From contig NZ_BMXK01000002.1 in assembly GCF_014651715.1 (NCBI RefSeq), positions 1 to 64,000 of the forward strand: a stretch of DNA of 64,000 nucleotides, read 5' to 3'. Each line of letters opens with the position of its first letter. Position 1 is the stretch's first letter. The stretch comes from Zhihengliuella salsuginis (GTDB lineage Bacteria > Actinomycetota > Actinomycetes > Actinomycetales > Micrococcaceae). This document shows positions 54,061-63,600 of the stretch, one piece after another. The notes below the pieces were generated by a model. The model was not told the origin of the DNA, made no database searches, and saw only the letters and a program-made list of their open reading frames with translations. Both the position numbers and the translations under genes were made by a program.

Positions 54061-55443
54061 GTGAGTGAGAACGCGACAACCCCGATGCCCTTTTCCGACA
54101 GCGACGCCCCCGTGCGGACCATGGATCTGCGTGTGAGCGCGACGGGTCATGAGCTCACGCATGCCGAGCTGAAGGCCGTCATGCCGCGGCCCGAGCAGGA
54201 TTCAGGCACGGCCACGGCTGCCGTGGAGGAGATCATCCGCCGGGTGCGGGCCGAGGGCTTCGCCGCGCTGGCCGAGCTGGCCCTGAAGTTCGACGGCGTC
54301 GAGCTGTCCACCACCCGCGTCCCCGCAGCCGAGCTCGAACGGGCGGCAGCCGAGCTCGATCCGCAGGTCCGCGCGGCCCTCGAGGAGTCGATCGCGCGGG
54401 CCCGCGAGTTCGCGGCCGCCCAGCGTCCCCGCGACGCGGCGTCGACCTTCAGCAACGGCGCCGTCGTGACCCAGCGCTGGGAGCCCGTGCGCCGGGTGGG
54501 GTTGTACGTCCCCGGCGGCCTCGCCGTCTACCCGAGCTCCGTCGTCATGAACGCCGTCCCCGCGCAGGCCGCCGGTGTGAAATCGCTGGCCCTGGCGTCG
54601 CCGCCGCAGCGCGAGTTCGGCGGCCTGCCCCACCCGACCATCCTCGCAGCCGCCCACCTGCTGGGCATCGAGGAGGTGCACGCCATGGGCGGCGCCCAGG
54701 CGGTGGCGGCCCTGGCCTACGGCATCGGGGCCACCGGCTCGGCCGCGGCCATCGAACCGGTCGACGTGGTGACGGGCCCGGGCAATGTCTTCGTGGCCAC
54801 GGCCAAGCGCCTGCTCAAGGGCGTCGTCGGGATCGACGCCGAGGCGGGGCCGACGGAGATCGCGATCCTGGCGGACGAGAGCGCGACCCCGAGCTTCGTC
54901 GCCGCCGACATGATCAGCCAGGCGGAGCACGACCCCGACGCGGCGGCCGTGCTCGTCACGGACTCCGAGCAGCTCGCCGCCGGCGTGCGGGCGGCGCTGC
55001 TCGACCAGATCGCCACGACGAAGCACCACGAGCGCGTCGTCACGGCCCTGGCCGGGCGGCAGTCCGCGATCGTCCTGGTCGACGACCTCGATGCGGGACT
55101 GCGCGTGTGCAACGTCTACGCGGCCGAACACCTCGAGATCCACACCAGGAACCCCGCCGAAACCGCGGCGCGCGTGACCGCCGCCGGCGCGATCTTCGTG
55201 GGTCCCTACAGCCCCGTGAGCCTCGGGGACTACAGCGCCGGTTCCAACCACGTCCTGCCGACCAGCGGCACCGCCGCCCACGCGTCCGGTCTGAACGTGG
55301 CGACGTTCATGAAGGCCATCCAGGTCGTCGACTACTCGGCGGCGGCCCTCGCGGACGTCGCCGGACACGTCGTGACCCTGGCGCGGGCGGAGGATCTGCC
55401 GGCCCACGGCGACGCGGTCCTCGTGCGGGGAGTCGGGGAGTAG
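54061..55443 (+). CDS. hisD: Histidinol dehydrogenase HisD
   Basis: A 460-residue enzyme making the last two oxidations of histidine synthesis (histidinol to histidine, NAD-dependent). It has [24 protein letters not shown] (about 148-171), [16 protein letters not shown], and the zinc ligands in [11 protein letters not shown], plus [10 protein letters not shown] and [10 protein letters not shown] with catalytic His. GTG 54061 is taken for its leaderless promoter; ATG 54121 (MDLRVSA) is an alternative that starts nearer to typical HisD proteins. No other his gene follows; nrdR comes next. Confidence 0.95.
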   Translation: MSENATTPMPFSDSDAPVRTMDLRVSATGHELTHAELKAVMPRPEQDSGTATAAVEEIIRRVRAEGFAALAELALKFDGVELSTTRVPAAELERAAAELDPQVRAALEESIARAREFAAAQRPRDAASTFSNGAVVTQRWEPVRRVGLYVPGGLAVYPSSVVMNAVPAQAAGVKSLALASPPQREFGGLPHPTILAAAHLLGIEEVHAMGGAQAVAALAYGIGATGSAAAIEPVDVVTGPGNVFVATAKRLLKGVVGIDAEAGPTEIAILADESATPSFVAADMISQAEHDPDAAAVLVTDSEQLAAGVRAALLDQIATTKHHERVVTALAGRQSAIVLVDDLDAGLRVCNVYAAEHLEIHTRNPAETAARVTAAGAIFVGPYSPVSLGDYSAGSNHVLPTSGTAAHASGLNVATFMKAIQVVDYSAAALADVAGHVVTLARAEDLPAHGDAVLVRGVGE

Positions 55444-55453
55444 CTCCCCGGGG

Positions 55454-55501
55454 CCACTAGATGTGGGAATGACAACTTTGTGATTACACTAGATGTAGTC
55501 A
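55454..55501 (+). promoter_or_regulatory. Pair of NrdR boxes upstream of nrdR
   Basis: CCACTAGATGTGGGAA (55454-55469) and ACACTAGATGTAGTCA (55486-55501) share the core CACTAGATGT. They are 32 bp apart, about three helical turns. NrdR binds tandem ACACTATATATAGTGT-like boxes at this spacing; the pair suggests that nrdR is autoregulated. Confidence 0.7.
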
Positions 55502-55543
55502 TCCGGCGAGAAGTCGCTCGAAGCGCGTGAGGAGGAACGGCTG

Positions 55544-56032
55544 ATGCACTGCCCGTACTGCCGCAACACCGATTCGCGCGTGGTCGACTCGCGCGTCGCA
55601 GACGACGGGTCCGCGATCCGGCGCCGCCGCCAGTGCGGCGAATGCGGCCGACGGTTCACGACCGTCGAGACGGCCAGCCTCTCCGTGATCAAGCGCTCGG
55701 GCGTGGCGGAGCCGTTCAGCCGGTCCAAGGTCATCAGCGGCGTCCGCAAGGCCTGCCAGGGGCGCCCGGTCACGGACGACGACCTGGCGTTGCTGGCCCA
55801 GGAGGTCGAAGAGGCCGTTCGGCTCTCGGGCACCGCGGAGATCGACGCCCACCAGGTCGGCCTGGCGATCCTCGGGCCGCTGCAGAAGCTCGACCAGGTC
55901 GCCTTCCTCCGGTTCGCCAGTGTCTACCAGGGGTTCGATTCCCTGGAGGACTTCGAAACAGCCATTGCGAAGCTCCGCAAGGAGAGCCCGGAGGCCGCCG
56001 TCGGCAGGCAGCGGCCGCTGACGGCGGATTAA
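55544..56032 (+). CDS. nrdR: Ribonucleotide reductase repressor NrdR
   Basis: A 162-residue ATP-cone regulator. The zinc ribbon has Cys3-X2-Cys6 and Cys31-X2-Cys34 ([17 protein letters not shown] ... CGECGRRF). The ATP-cone (about 49-139) senses ATP/dATP and controls oligomer state. It represses ribonucleotide reductase genes through paired NrdR boxes. GGAGGAA lies 6 nt upstream of the ATG. Paired boxes lie before its own gene. No nrd gene is in the window. A strong terminator follows. Confidence 0.97.
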   Translation: MHCPYCRNTDSRVVDSRVADDGSAIRRRRQCGECGRRFTTVETASLSVIKRSGVAEPFSRSKVISGVRKACQGRPVTDDDLALLAQEVEEAVRLSGTAEIDAHQVGLAILGPLQKLDQVAFLRFASVYQGFDSLEDFETAIAKLRKESPEAAVGRQRPLTAD

Positions 56033-56075
56033 CCAGACTCCGCCGGCGGCAGCAGGACCCGCCCGGCGGCATGAA

Positions 56076-56123
56076 AAATCCGGTGGCGGTCTCGGAGGGG
56101 AAGCCGAGACCGCCACCGGATTT
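56076..56123. terminator. Bidirectional terminator between nrdR and ppgK
   Basis: A perfect 20-bp stem (56076-56095 with 56104-56123), 8-nt loop AGGGGAAG, with AAAAA on the left flank and TTTCTCT on the right. It can serve both convergent genes. Confidence 0.9.
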
Positions 56124-56141
56124 CTCTGTCCGGCGCGGCGC

Positions 56142-56942
56142 CTATTCGACGAGCTTGAAGTGCAGGGCGGCCTGCAGCCCGGCGCCCACGATGCCCGCAT
56201 TGTTCTTCAGCTCGGCCGTGACGACCGGCGTGCGGAGGTTCATCAGGGGCAGGTAGTCGTCGCTGCGCTTGGAGATGCCGCCGCCGATGATGAACAGCTT
56301 CGGCGAGAACAGGAATTCCACGTGGGAGAAGTAGCGCTGCAGGCGGTCCGCGTACTCGTCCCAGGGGAGGTCTTCGCGCTCGCGCGCGGACGCCGACGCG
56401 CGGGTCTCGGCGCCGTGCCCGTCCAGCTCGAGGTGGCCCAGCTCGAAGTTCGGAATCAGCTGGCCGTCGTAGAGCATGGCCGAGCCGATGCCGGTGCCCA
56501 GCGTGATGGCCAGGACGGTGCCTTTCACGTCCTGGCCCGCGCCGTAGCGCGCCTCCGCGAGGCCGGCCGCGTCGGCGTCGTTGATGATGTGGACCTCCCG
56601 GCCCAGGCGCTCGGTGAAGATCTTGTCGACGTCCGCGTCGATCCACGACTTGTCGACGTTGGCCGCCGAGCGGGCGACACCGTCGTCGATGATGGCGGGG
56701 AAGGCGGCGCCCACCGGGGTGTCGGCAGACGGCGCCTCGTCCCGCTTCATCAGCTCGTCGACGATCTGCCCCAGAACGTCGGCCACGGCCTCGGGGGTGG
56801 AAGGATTCGGCGTCGGGATCCGGAAGCGGTCGCCGATCAGCTTGCCCTTCTTCAGATCGACGATGCCGCCCTTCATGCCGGTCCCGCCGATGTCGACGCC
56901 GATCGCCGTCTTCGGCTGGTCCTTCTTCTTGTCCTTGGCCAT
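56142..56942 (-). CDS. ppgK: Polyphosphate glucokinase PpgK
   Basis: A 266-residue ROK-family kinase that phosphorylates glucose using inorganic polyphosphate or ATP; it is nearly restricted to actinobacteria. It has the phosphate-binding GVDIGGTGMKGGIVD (about 14-28), NDADAAGLAEARYGAG with the catalytic Asp, and LGTGIGSAMLYDGQLIPN. The basic N-terminus (MAKDKKKDQPK) may bind polyphosphate. The ATG has GAGGAA 5 nt upstream. Next to it on the same strand lies map (59-bp gap). Confidence 0.95.
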   Translation of the reverse strand: MAKDKKKDQPKTAIGVDIGGTGMKGGIVDLKKGKLIGDRFRIPTPNPSTPEAVADVLGQIVDELMKRDEAPSADTPVGAAFPAIIDDGVARSAANVDKSWIDADVDKIFTERLGREVHIINDADAAGLAEARYGAGQDVKGTVLAITLGTGIGSAMLYDGQLIPNFELGHLELDGHGAETRASASAREREDLPWDEYADRLQRYFSHVEFLFSPKLFIIGGGISKRSDDYLPLMNLRTPVVTAELKNNAGIVGAGLQAALHFKLVE

Positions 56943-57001
56943 CTGATTCCTCTGAGTCGGTCCCGCCGCGCGGGGCGGGAGTTACTTGCGAGCGAAAATC
57001 C

Positions 57002-57874
57002 CTACGGGACGGTGAGTACTTCGGCGCCCGAATCCGTCACGACGAGCGTGTGCTCGAACTGCGCGGTGCGTCGGCGATCGCGGGTCACGGCCGTCCAGCC
57101 GTCCTCCCACATCTCCCACTCCTGCGCGCCGAGCGTCAGCATCGGCTCGATCGTGAACACCATGCCCGGTTCGATCCGCTGGCTGTAGGCCGGGGCGGCG
57201 TCGTAGTGGGGGATGATGAGACCGGAGTGGAAGGCCTTGCCGACACCGTGGCCCGTGAAGTCGCGGACTACGCCGTAGCCGAAGCGCTTGGCGTAGGAGG
57301 CGATCGTGCGCCCGATGACGTTGATCTCCCGTCCCGGCGCGACCGCCTTGATCGCCCGGCGCAGGGACTCCTCGGTGCGCTCCACGAGAAGGCGGGAGTC
57401 CTCGTCGACGTTGCCGGCCAGGAAGGTGCGGTTGGTGTCGCCGTGGACGCCGTCGACGAAGGCGGTGATGTCGACATTGACGATGTCGCCGTCCTCGAGG
57501 CGGGTGGTGTCGGGGATGCCGTGGCAGATGACCTCGTTGATCGAGGTGCACGTGCTCTTCGGGAAGCCGCGGTAGCCGAGCGTCGAGGGATAGGCGTGGT
57601 GGTCGAGGAGGTACTCGTGCCCGATCCGGTCCAGCTCGTCCGTCGTGATTCCGGGTGCGACAGCGCGCCCGACCTCGTCGAGGGCGCGCGCGGCGATAGC
57701 GGAGGCGTGGCGGATCTTCTCGATCGTCTCCGCATCGTAGACGTCCGAGCCCTCGTACGGGGCGGGGGCCGGTTTCCCGACGTACTCGGGGCGGGGGATG
57801 GACGTCGGAACGGTGCGGATCGGCGTGGGCGTGCCGGGGGTCAGTTGTCCTGTGGGAGCGGTGGAGATGGCCAT
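57002..57874 (-). CDS. map: Methionine aminopeptidase (type I)
   Basis: A 290-residue enzyme that removes the initiator Met from new proteins. The metal ligands are visible: Asp in VNVDITAF, Asp in HGDTNRTF, His in DFTGHGVGK, Glu in TIEPML and Glu in QFEHT. The Pro-rich N-terminal extension of about 45 residues ([22 protein letters not shown]) is typical of actinobacterial MapB. ATG 57874 is chosen: a TAGGAT box is 7 nt upstream (leaderless). It is divergent from the small gene at 57981, separated by an 18-bp palindrome. Confidence 0.95.
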   Translation of the reverse strand: MAISTAPTGQLTPGTPTPIRTVPTSIPRPEYVGKPAPAPYEGSDVYDAETIEKIRHASAIAARALDEVGRAVAPGITTDELDRIGHEYLLDHHAYPSTLGYRGFPKSTCTSINEVICHGIPDTTRLEDGDIVNVDITAFVDGVHGDTNRTFLAGNVDEDSRLLVERTEESLRRAIKAVAPGREINVIGRTIASYAKRFGYGVVRDFTGHGVGKAFHSGLIIPHYDAAPAYSQRIEPGMVFTIEPMLTLGAQEWEMWEDGWTAVTRDRRRTAQFEHTLVVTDSGAEVLTVP

Positions 57875-57881
57875 GGGTCCG

Positions 57882-57887
57882 ATCCTA
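57882..57887 (-). promoter_or_regulatory. Putative -10 box of a leaderless transcript (map)
   Basis: On the minus strand TAGGAT is followed by CGGACCC (7 nt) and the ATG at 57874. No Shine-Dalgarno is seen. Confidence 0.45.
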
Positions 57888-57895
57888 TCCATGTG

Positions 57896-57913
57896 ACTCG
57901 CACGCGTGCGAGT
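57896..57913. promoter_or_regulatory. 18-bp perfect palindrome between map and the small gene
   Basis: ACTCGCACGCGTGCGAGT, a perfect palindrome, lies 9 bp behind the map -10 box and about 70 bp before the divergent small gene. It fits a dimeric repressor operator; the regulator is unknown. Confidence 0.45.
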
Positions 57914-57980
57914 ATCGTTGCTGGCAAGAAGGTGACGCGAGCACCATCGCAACGCGGAATCCACAAGGGAGGGACACCAA

Positions 57981-58157
57981 ATGAGCGAACCCACCGGTGA
58001 CTACTGGTACAACGTCGAGACCCACCAGGTAGAGGTTGGCGCCCAGTCTGATTGGACCCAGCTCATCGGGCCGTACCCGACGCGGGAAGCGGCGGAGAAG
58101 GCCCTCGAGAAGGTGCGCCAACGCAACGAGGCATGGGACGACGCCGACGACGATTAG
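57981..58157 (+). CDS. Small conserved actinobacterial protein (58 aa, SPOR-like)
   Basis: A 58-residue acidic protein, [20 protein letters not shown] to a DDADDD tail. The middle, [23 protein letters not shown], resembles a SPOR-type half domain, with a strand-helix pattern. Similar small proteins occur near map and panB in actinobacteria and are often annotated as SPOR proteins. GGGAGGGA lies 6 nt before the ATG, a strong signal that it is a real gene. Function unknown. Converges with panB. Confidence 0.8.
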   Translation: MSEPTGDYWYNVETHQVEVGAQSDWTQLIGPYPTREAAEKALEKVRQRNEAWDDADDD

Positions 58158-58192
58158 ATCGCCGCCAGTGATGCATCTTACATGAGATGCCG

Positions 58193-59059
58193 CTAGAAGG
58201 AATGCTCCGTGTCGGGGAACGCGCCCGAGGCGACGTCGGAGCGGTAGGCGGAGACGGCGTCGTGCACGATCGACCGCAGGTCCGCGTACTGCTTCACGAA
58301 GCGCGGCAGGCGCCCGCGGCGCAGCCCGAGCAGGTCCTGCCAGACCAGGACCTGGCCCGTGGTGGAATTACCGGCGCCGATGCCGATCGTCGGAACGGCG
58401 AGGGCCTCGTCGACGCGCGCTGCGGCGTCCGCGGGCACCATCTCCATCAGGACGCAGAACGCGCCGGCGGTCTCGAGCGCCCGGGCGTCCTCGAGGAGGG
58501 CCTCCGCCGCGTCCCCGCGGCCCTGGACCCGGTACCCGCCCAGGGCGTGCTCGCTCTGCGGGGTGAAGCCGATGTGGCCGATGACGGGCACGCCGGCGGC
58601 GGTGAGCGCGCGCACGTGGTCGGCGAAGTACGCGCCGCCCTCGAGCTTGACGGCGTGCACGCCGGACTCCTTCATGAGGCGCACGCCGGTCGTCACGGCC
58701 TGCTCGACCGAGGCCTCGTAGGAGCCGAAGGGCAGGTCGACGACGACGAGCGCGCGCTTGGCGCCCGAGACGACCGACTTGGCGAAGACGATCATCTCGT
58801 CGAGGGTGATGGGCAGCGTGGTCGCGTGGCCCATCACGTTGTTGGCCGCAGAGTCGCCGACCAGCAGCGTCTCCACGCCGGCCTCGTCGAACACTTCGGC
58901 CATGAGCGTGTCGTAGGCGGTCAGCATCGAGAATCGGCGCCCCTCCGCCTTGGCCGCGGCCAGGTGGTGGATTCGGATCTTCGCCGGCGCCGCCGGCGGC
59001 GGGGTCGGACCCGACTCGGCGGCGGAGCTGGCGTACGGTGCGGTCTGCTCGGAACTCAT
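58193..59059 (-). CDS. panB: Ketopantoate hydroxymethyltransferase PanB
   Basis: A 288-residue TIM-barrel enzyme. It adds a hydroxymethyl group from methylene-THF to 2-ketoisovalerate, the first step of pantothenate synthesis. It has MLTAYDTLMAEVFDEAGVETLLVGDSAANNVMGHATTLPIT (about 45-85), VKLEGG, HIGFTPQSEHALGGYRVQG and GIGAGNSTTGQVLVWQD. The first 25 residues are Pro/Ser-rich. ATG 59059 is chosen over GTG 59065 because of the TAGGCT box 6 nt upstream. No panC or panD is adjacent. Confidence 0.95.
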   Translation of the reverse strand: MSSEQTAPYASSAAESGPTPPPAAPAKIRIHHLAAAKAEGRRFSMLTAYDTLMAEVFDEAGVETLLVGDSAANNVMGHATTLPITLDEMIVFAKSVVSGAKRALVVVDLPFGSYEASVEQAVTTGVRLMKESGVHAVKLEGGAYFADHVRALTAAGVPVIGHIGFTPQSEHALGGYRVQGRGDAAEALLEDARALETAGAFCVLMEMVPADAAARVDEALAVPTIGIGAGNSTTGQVLVWQDLLGLRRGRLPRFVKQYADLRSIVHDAVSAYRSDVASGAFPDTEHSF

Positions 59060-59065
59060 GCCCAC

Positions 59066-59071
59066 AGCCTA
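59066..59071 (-). promoter_or_regulatory. Putative -10 box of a leaderless transcript (panB)
   Basis: On the minus strand TAGGCT is followed by GTGGGC (6 nt) and the ATG at 59059. Confidence 0.45.
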
Positions 59072-59195
59072 ATTCACTCCGTCGCGGCGGGGGCGGGAAC
59101 GGTGCTCCAGCGACGGCGGGAGGGTCCGTGGGGCGCCGGTTCACGCGGACGAAACGGCCTTGTCATGTGTGCACGGCATACTGGGGCCTCCCGAG

Positions 59196-59273
59196 TAGAG
59201 TGGCACTGACATGCCTTGCGGAGCGGGATGCTTCGACGAGGTCGGGGCGACCGATCCCGTCGGGGAAGTGCCA
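59196..59273 (+). promoter_or_regulatory. glnA2 promoter region and structured leader
   Basis: TAGAGT (59196-59201) is a likely -10. It is followed by nested inverted repeats: TGGCACT (59201-59207)/AGTGCCA (59267-59273) outside, CGACG/CGTCG (59234-59238/59258-59262), and GGTCG-GGG-CGACC (59240-59252) inside. If transcription starts near 59208 the outermost arm is not in the RNA. Confidence 0.35.
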
Positions 59274-59320
59274 AGTAGGTCGACGTCGTGACGACTGCGT
59301 CGACGTGGAAGGAGACCCAA

Positions 59321-60661
59321 GTGGACCGTCAGCAGGAATTTGTGCTGAGGACGATTGAAGAGCGCGACGTCCGCTTCGTGCGGTTGTGGTTCACCGACGT
59401 CGTGGGCTCCCTGAAGTCCGTCGCGTTGGCTCCGGCCGAGGTCGAGGGGGCCTTCGAGGAGGGACTCGGCTTCGACGGCTCGTCGATCGAGGGGCTCTCC
59501 CGCATCTACGAATCCGACATGCTGCTGCAGCCGGACCCCTCAACGTTCCAGATCCTGCCGTGGCGCGGGCAGGTTGAGCCGACGAGCCGCATGTTCTGCG
59601 ACATCCTCACCCCCGACGGGACGCCCTCGCCGGCCGACTCCCGCCAGGTCCTCAAGCGCCAGCTCGCGCACGCGGCCGACATGGGCTTCACCTGCTACAC
59701 GCACCCGGAGGTCGAGTTCTACCTCCTCGAGTCGGACGACCTCGACGCGGCCGGCAATCCGATCCCCGTCGACCACGGCGGCTACTTCGACCACGTCACC
59801 GGCGGCGTCGCCCAGGACTTCCGCCGCAAGGCCGTCACGATGCTCGAGGCCGTCGGCATCTCGGTGGAGTTCAGCCACCACGAGAACGGTCCCGGGCAGA
59901 ACGAGATCGACCTGCGCTACGCCGACGCGCTGCAGACCGCGGACAACATCATGACCTTCCGCACGGTCGTCAAGGAGGTCGCCCTGCAGCAGGGCATCTA
60001 CGCGACGTTCATGCCGAAGCCCTTCTCCGAGCACGCGGGCTCCGGAATGCACACGCACTTCTCCCTCTTCGAGGGCGACACGAACGCGTTCTTCGAGGCC
60101 GGCCACGAGTACCAGCTCTCGCAGACGGCGCGCCAGTTCATCGCCGGGATCCTGCACCACGCGCCGGAGTTCACCGCCATCACGAACCAGTTCGTCAACT
60201 CCTACAAGCGCCTCTGGGGCGGCGGGGAGGCCCCGAGCCACCTGTCGTGGGGGCACAACAACCGTTCCGCGCTCGTCCGCGTCCCGCTGTACAAGCCGAA
60301 CAAGGGGCAGTCCGCGCGGATCGAGTACCGCGGCATCGACTCCGCGGCCAACCCCTACCTGGCCTACTCCGTGCTCCTCGGAGCCGGCCTGAAGGGCATC
60401 CAGGAGGGCTACGAACTGCCCGAGGCCGCCGAGGACGATGTCTGGAGCCTCTCCAACGCCGAGCGGCGGGCGCTGGGCCACAATCCGCTGCCGGGCAGCC
60501 TGCACGACGCCATTCGGGTCATGGAGGATTCCGAGCTGGTGGCCGAGGTGCTGGGCGAGCAGGTCTTCGACTCGTTCCTGCGGAACAAGCGCGACGAGTG
60601 GTCGGCCTACCGGCAGAACGTCTCGCCCTTCGAGATCAACCGGTACCTCGGCATCCTCTGA
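59321..60661 (+). CDS. glnA2: Glutamine synthetase GlnA2-type
   Basis: A 446-residue type I glutamine synthetase, the same length as mycobacterial GlnA2 (Rv2222c) and very similar at the N-terminus (MDRQQEFVLRTIEERDVRFVRLWFTDV). It has GFDGSSIEGL, the ammonia/glutamate-site segments FSHHENGPGQNEID, FMPKPFSEHAGSGMHTH and NRSALVRVP. The adenylylation loop of GlnA1 (NLYDLP) reads VWSLS here (about 374-378), so the Tyr is missing. GTG 59321 has AAGGAGA 6 nt upstream; an earlier GTG at 59288 is less likely. It precedes glnE by 4 bp. Confidence 0.95.
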   Translation: MDRQQEFVLRTIEERDVRFVRLWFTDVVGSLKSVALAPAEVEGAFEEGLGFDGSSIEGLSRIYESDMLLQPDPSTFQILPWRGQVEPTSRMFCDILTPDGTPSPADSRQVLKRQLAHAADMGFTCYTHPEVEFYLLESDDLDAAGNPIPVDHGGYFDHVTGGVAQDFRRKAVTMLEAVGISVEFSHHENGPGQNEIDLRYADALQTADNIMTFRTVVKEVALQQGIYATFMPKPFSEHAGSGMHTHFSLFEGDTNAFFEAGHEYQLSQTARQFIAGILHHAPEFTAITNQFVNSYKRLWGGGEAPSHLSWGHNNRSALVRVPLYKPNKGQSARIEYRGIDSAANPYLAYSVLLGAGLKGIQEGYELPEAAEDDVWSLSNAERRALGHNPLPGSLHDAIRVMEDSELVAEVLGEQVFDSFLRNKRDEWSAYRQNVSPFEINRYLGIL

Positions 60662-60665
60662 CGTC

Positions 60666-63600
60666 GTGTTTTCCACTCGAGACTTCATCACGGCCGGATT
60701 CGACGACGTCGAGCGGGCGCGCCGGTTCCTCGAGGCCCCGGAGCTCGCCGAGTCCTCGCGGGGACACCTGCTCGAGGGCCTCTCGACGGCGGCCGACCCG
60801 GATCTGGCGCTGCTCTCGCTCGTCCGCCTGGCCGAGCGGGCCCCGGAGGTCGTCGGCTTCGTGGCCGACGACCGGATCCGGCCACGGCTCTTCCGCCTGC
60901 TCGGGGCCTCCGAGGCGCTCGCGGAGTTCCTGCTCCGGCACCCGGACCAGCTGGCCCTGATCGAGCTCGACGACGCCGCCTGCAGCCAGCAATCCGCAGG
61001 TGAGCTCCGCCGTCGTGCACTGGAATCGGTGGGAGCCGAGGGCCCCGACGGCCGGTGGGTCGCCGCGGAGGCCGGGGCAGAGGGGGCGCAGGCGCTGCGC
61101 GTGGCCTACCGCGCGGAAGTCGTCCGGATCGCACTGCGGGATCTCAACGCCGCGGACCCGCTGGCGGTCATGCCGTCCGTGGGGGCCGAGCTGGCGGATG
61201 CCGCGGCCGCGGCCATCGAGGCGGCCCTCGCGGTCGGCCGGGCCGATCTGGCAGAGCACTTCGATCCCGAGGACATCGCCCGGGTCCGCCTCAGCGTCAT
61301 CGGCATGGGCAAGTGCGGCGCCCGGGAACTCAACTACATCTCCGACGTCGACGTGATCTACGTGCACGCCGCGGAGGACCTCGACGAGTCGGTCGCGGCG
61401 GGCATCGCCGCCGCCCTGGCGAGCGCCATGGCCCAGATCGTCGGCTCCTCCGGCATCGAACCCGGCTTGTGGGAGGTCGACCCCAACCTGCGGCCCGAGG
61501 GCAAGGAGGGGGCGCTCTCGAGGACCCTCGAATCGCACATGACCTACTATCAGCGGTGGGCGCAGAGCTGGGAGTTCCAGGCCCTGCTCAAGGCGCGGCA
61601 CCTCGCCGGCGACGGCGAGCTCGGGCGCGACTACGAGGCGGCCGTGTCGCCGATGATCTGGTCCTGCTCCGAGCGCGACGGGTTCGTCGAGTCGGTGCAG
61701 GGCATGCGGCGGCGCGTCACCGACAACATCCCGCAGCAGGAGGTGGCGCGGCAGATCAAGCTCGGACCCGGAGGCCTGCGCGACGTCGAGTTCACGGTCC
61801 AGCTCCTCCAGCTCGTGCACGGTCGAGTCGACGCCTCACTCCACGTGCGGGACACGACCGGCGCGATCCGGGAATTGAGCGAGGCCGGCTACATCGGCCG
61901 CACCGACGCCATCGACTTCGACTCCGCCTACCGCTACCTCCGCGTTCTGGAACACCGGATCCAGCTCGTCCACCTGCGCCGCACCCACCTGATGCCGACG
62001 AAGGAGGCGGCGCAGCGGGCCCTGGCCCGCGCCGCCCAGCCGCCCGCGGCCGTCAAGCGGCACACCGCCGAACTGCTGGCCAAGCGGTGGCAGCAGACGA
62101 AGCGCCAGGTCAAATCGCTGCATGAGCGGATCTTCTACCGTCCGCTGCTGGCGACGGCCGCCAACCTCAGCACCGACGACGTCAAGCTGAGCCCGGAGGC
62201 CGCGCAGGCGCGGCTCGCCGCGCTCGGCTACCTCGACCCGCAGGGCGCGATGCGCCACATCGAGGCCCTCACGGCCGGGGTGAGCCGCCGTGCGTCCCTG
62301 CAGCGCCAGCTCCTGCCGGTCCTCCTCGGGTGGATCGCGGAGGGCGTCAGCCCGGACGCCGGTCTCCTCGGATTCCGCCGCATCAGCGAGCGGCTGGGGG
62401 AGAGCCCCTGGTATCTGGGCCTGCTGCGGGATTCCAACGCGGCGGCGGAGCGTCTCTGCCGCATCCTGTCGTCGTCGCGCCTGCTGACCGACTGGCTGGA
62501 GGTCTCGCCCGAATCGGTGGCCTGGCTCGGCAGCGACGACGAGCTCAAGCCCCTGCGGTCCGAGCAGTTGCTGCGCGAGAACTCGGCGAAGCTCAGACGC
62601 CACAACAATTCCGAGTCGGGCATGCGGCTGATCCGCATCAACCGACGCCGCGAGATGCTCCGGACCGCGCTGGCCGAGGGGGCCGGGCTGATCGACGTCG
62701 ACGAGGTGGGCCTGTCGCTCTCCAACGCCGACGGGGCCTGCGTCCAGGCCGCCCTGACCGTCGCCGAGCAGGAGGTCGAGGACGAGAGCGAACTGCTGAC
62801 CGACCTGGTCGTGATCGCCATGGGCCGCCAGGGCGGCCAGGAGATCAGCTACGGCTCCGACGCGGACGTCATGTACGTCCACCGCCCCCGCGAGGGGGCC
62901 GACGCGCAGGTGGCCCAGGAACAGGCCGCGCGGATCGCCACCCGCATCAGCCAGCTCCTGACCGCACCGCTGAGGCCCGCCGTGCCGGCCGAGATCAAGC
63001 TGACCGTCGACGCGGCCCTCCGGCCGGAGGGGAAACAGGGAGCCCTGGCGCGGTCGCTGGACTCCTATCGCGAGTACTACCGGAAATGGGCGGTGACGTG
63101 GGAGCGTCAGGCCCTGCTGCGGGCCCGGCCCATGGCCGGCGAGGCGGCGGTTGCCGCCGCCTTCATGGAGGTCGTCGACGAGGTGCGCTACGGCACGGGT
63201 CTCAGCGATGACGACCGGCGCGAGATCCGCCGGATCAAGGCGCGCGTCGAGGCCGAGCGACTTCCGCGCGGCGCGGATCCCGCCCTGCACGTCAAGCTCG
63301 GACGAGGCGGCCTCAGCGACGTCGAATGGCTTGTCCAGATCATCCAGATGGAGCACGCGCAGTCGCATCCGGTGCTGAAGACGCAGTCGACGCGGCAGGC
63401 GCTCCGGGCCATCGCAGCGGAGGGCATTCTGGCCGGGGAGGACGTCCAGCTGCTGGACAGTGCATGGACGCTCGCAACACGCGTCCGCAGCGCCACGCTC
63501 ATCGCCACGGGCCGGCCCTCCGACGTCCTGCCGCGCAGCTGGCAGGATCTCGAGGCGGTGGCCCGGTGGTGCGGCTACGAGCAGGGTGGCGGCGGCCACC

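Noticed and set aside
49468-54162. A very long open frame on the minus strand opposite rluD and dnaE
   Set aside because: It mirrors the codon-position GC bias of dnaE; its translation is low-complexity (Val/Arg/Asp/His) with no motif or ribosome binding site.
58173-58190. Small inverted repeat GCATCT/AGATGC between the 58-aa gene and panB
   Set aside because: Only a 6-bp stem; too weak to call a terminator although the genes converge.
60438-60665. N-terminal extension of glnE into glnA2
   Set aside because: The frame is open, but the sequence is arginine/threonine-rich shadow of glnA2; GTG 60666 fits the start of GlnE proteins.
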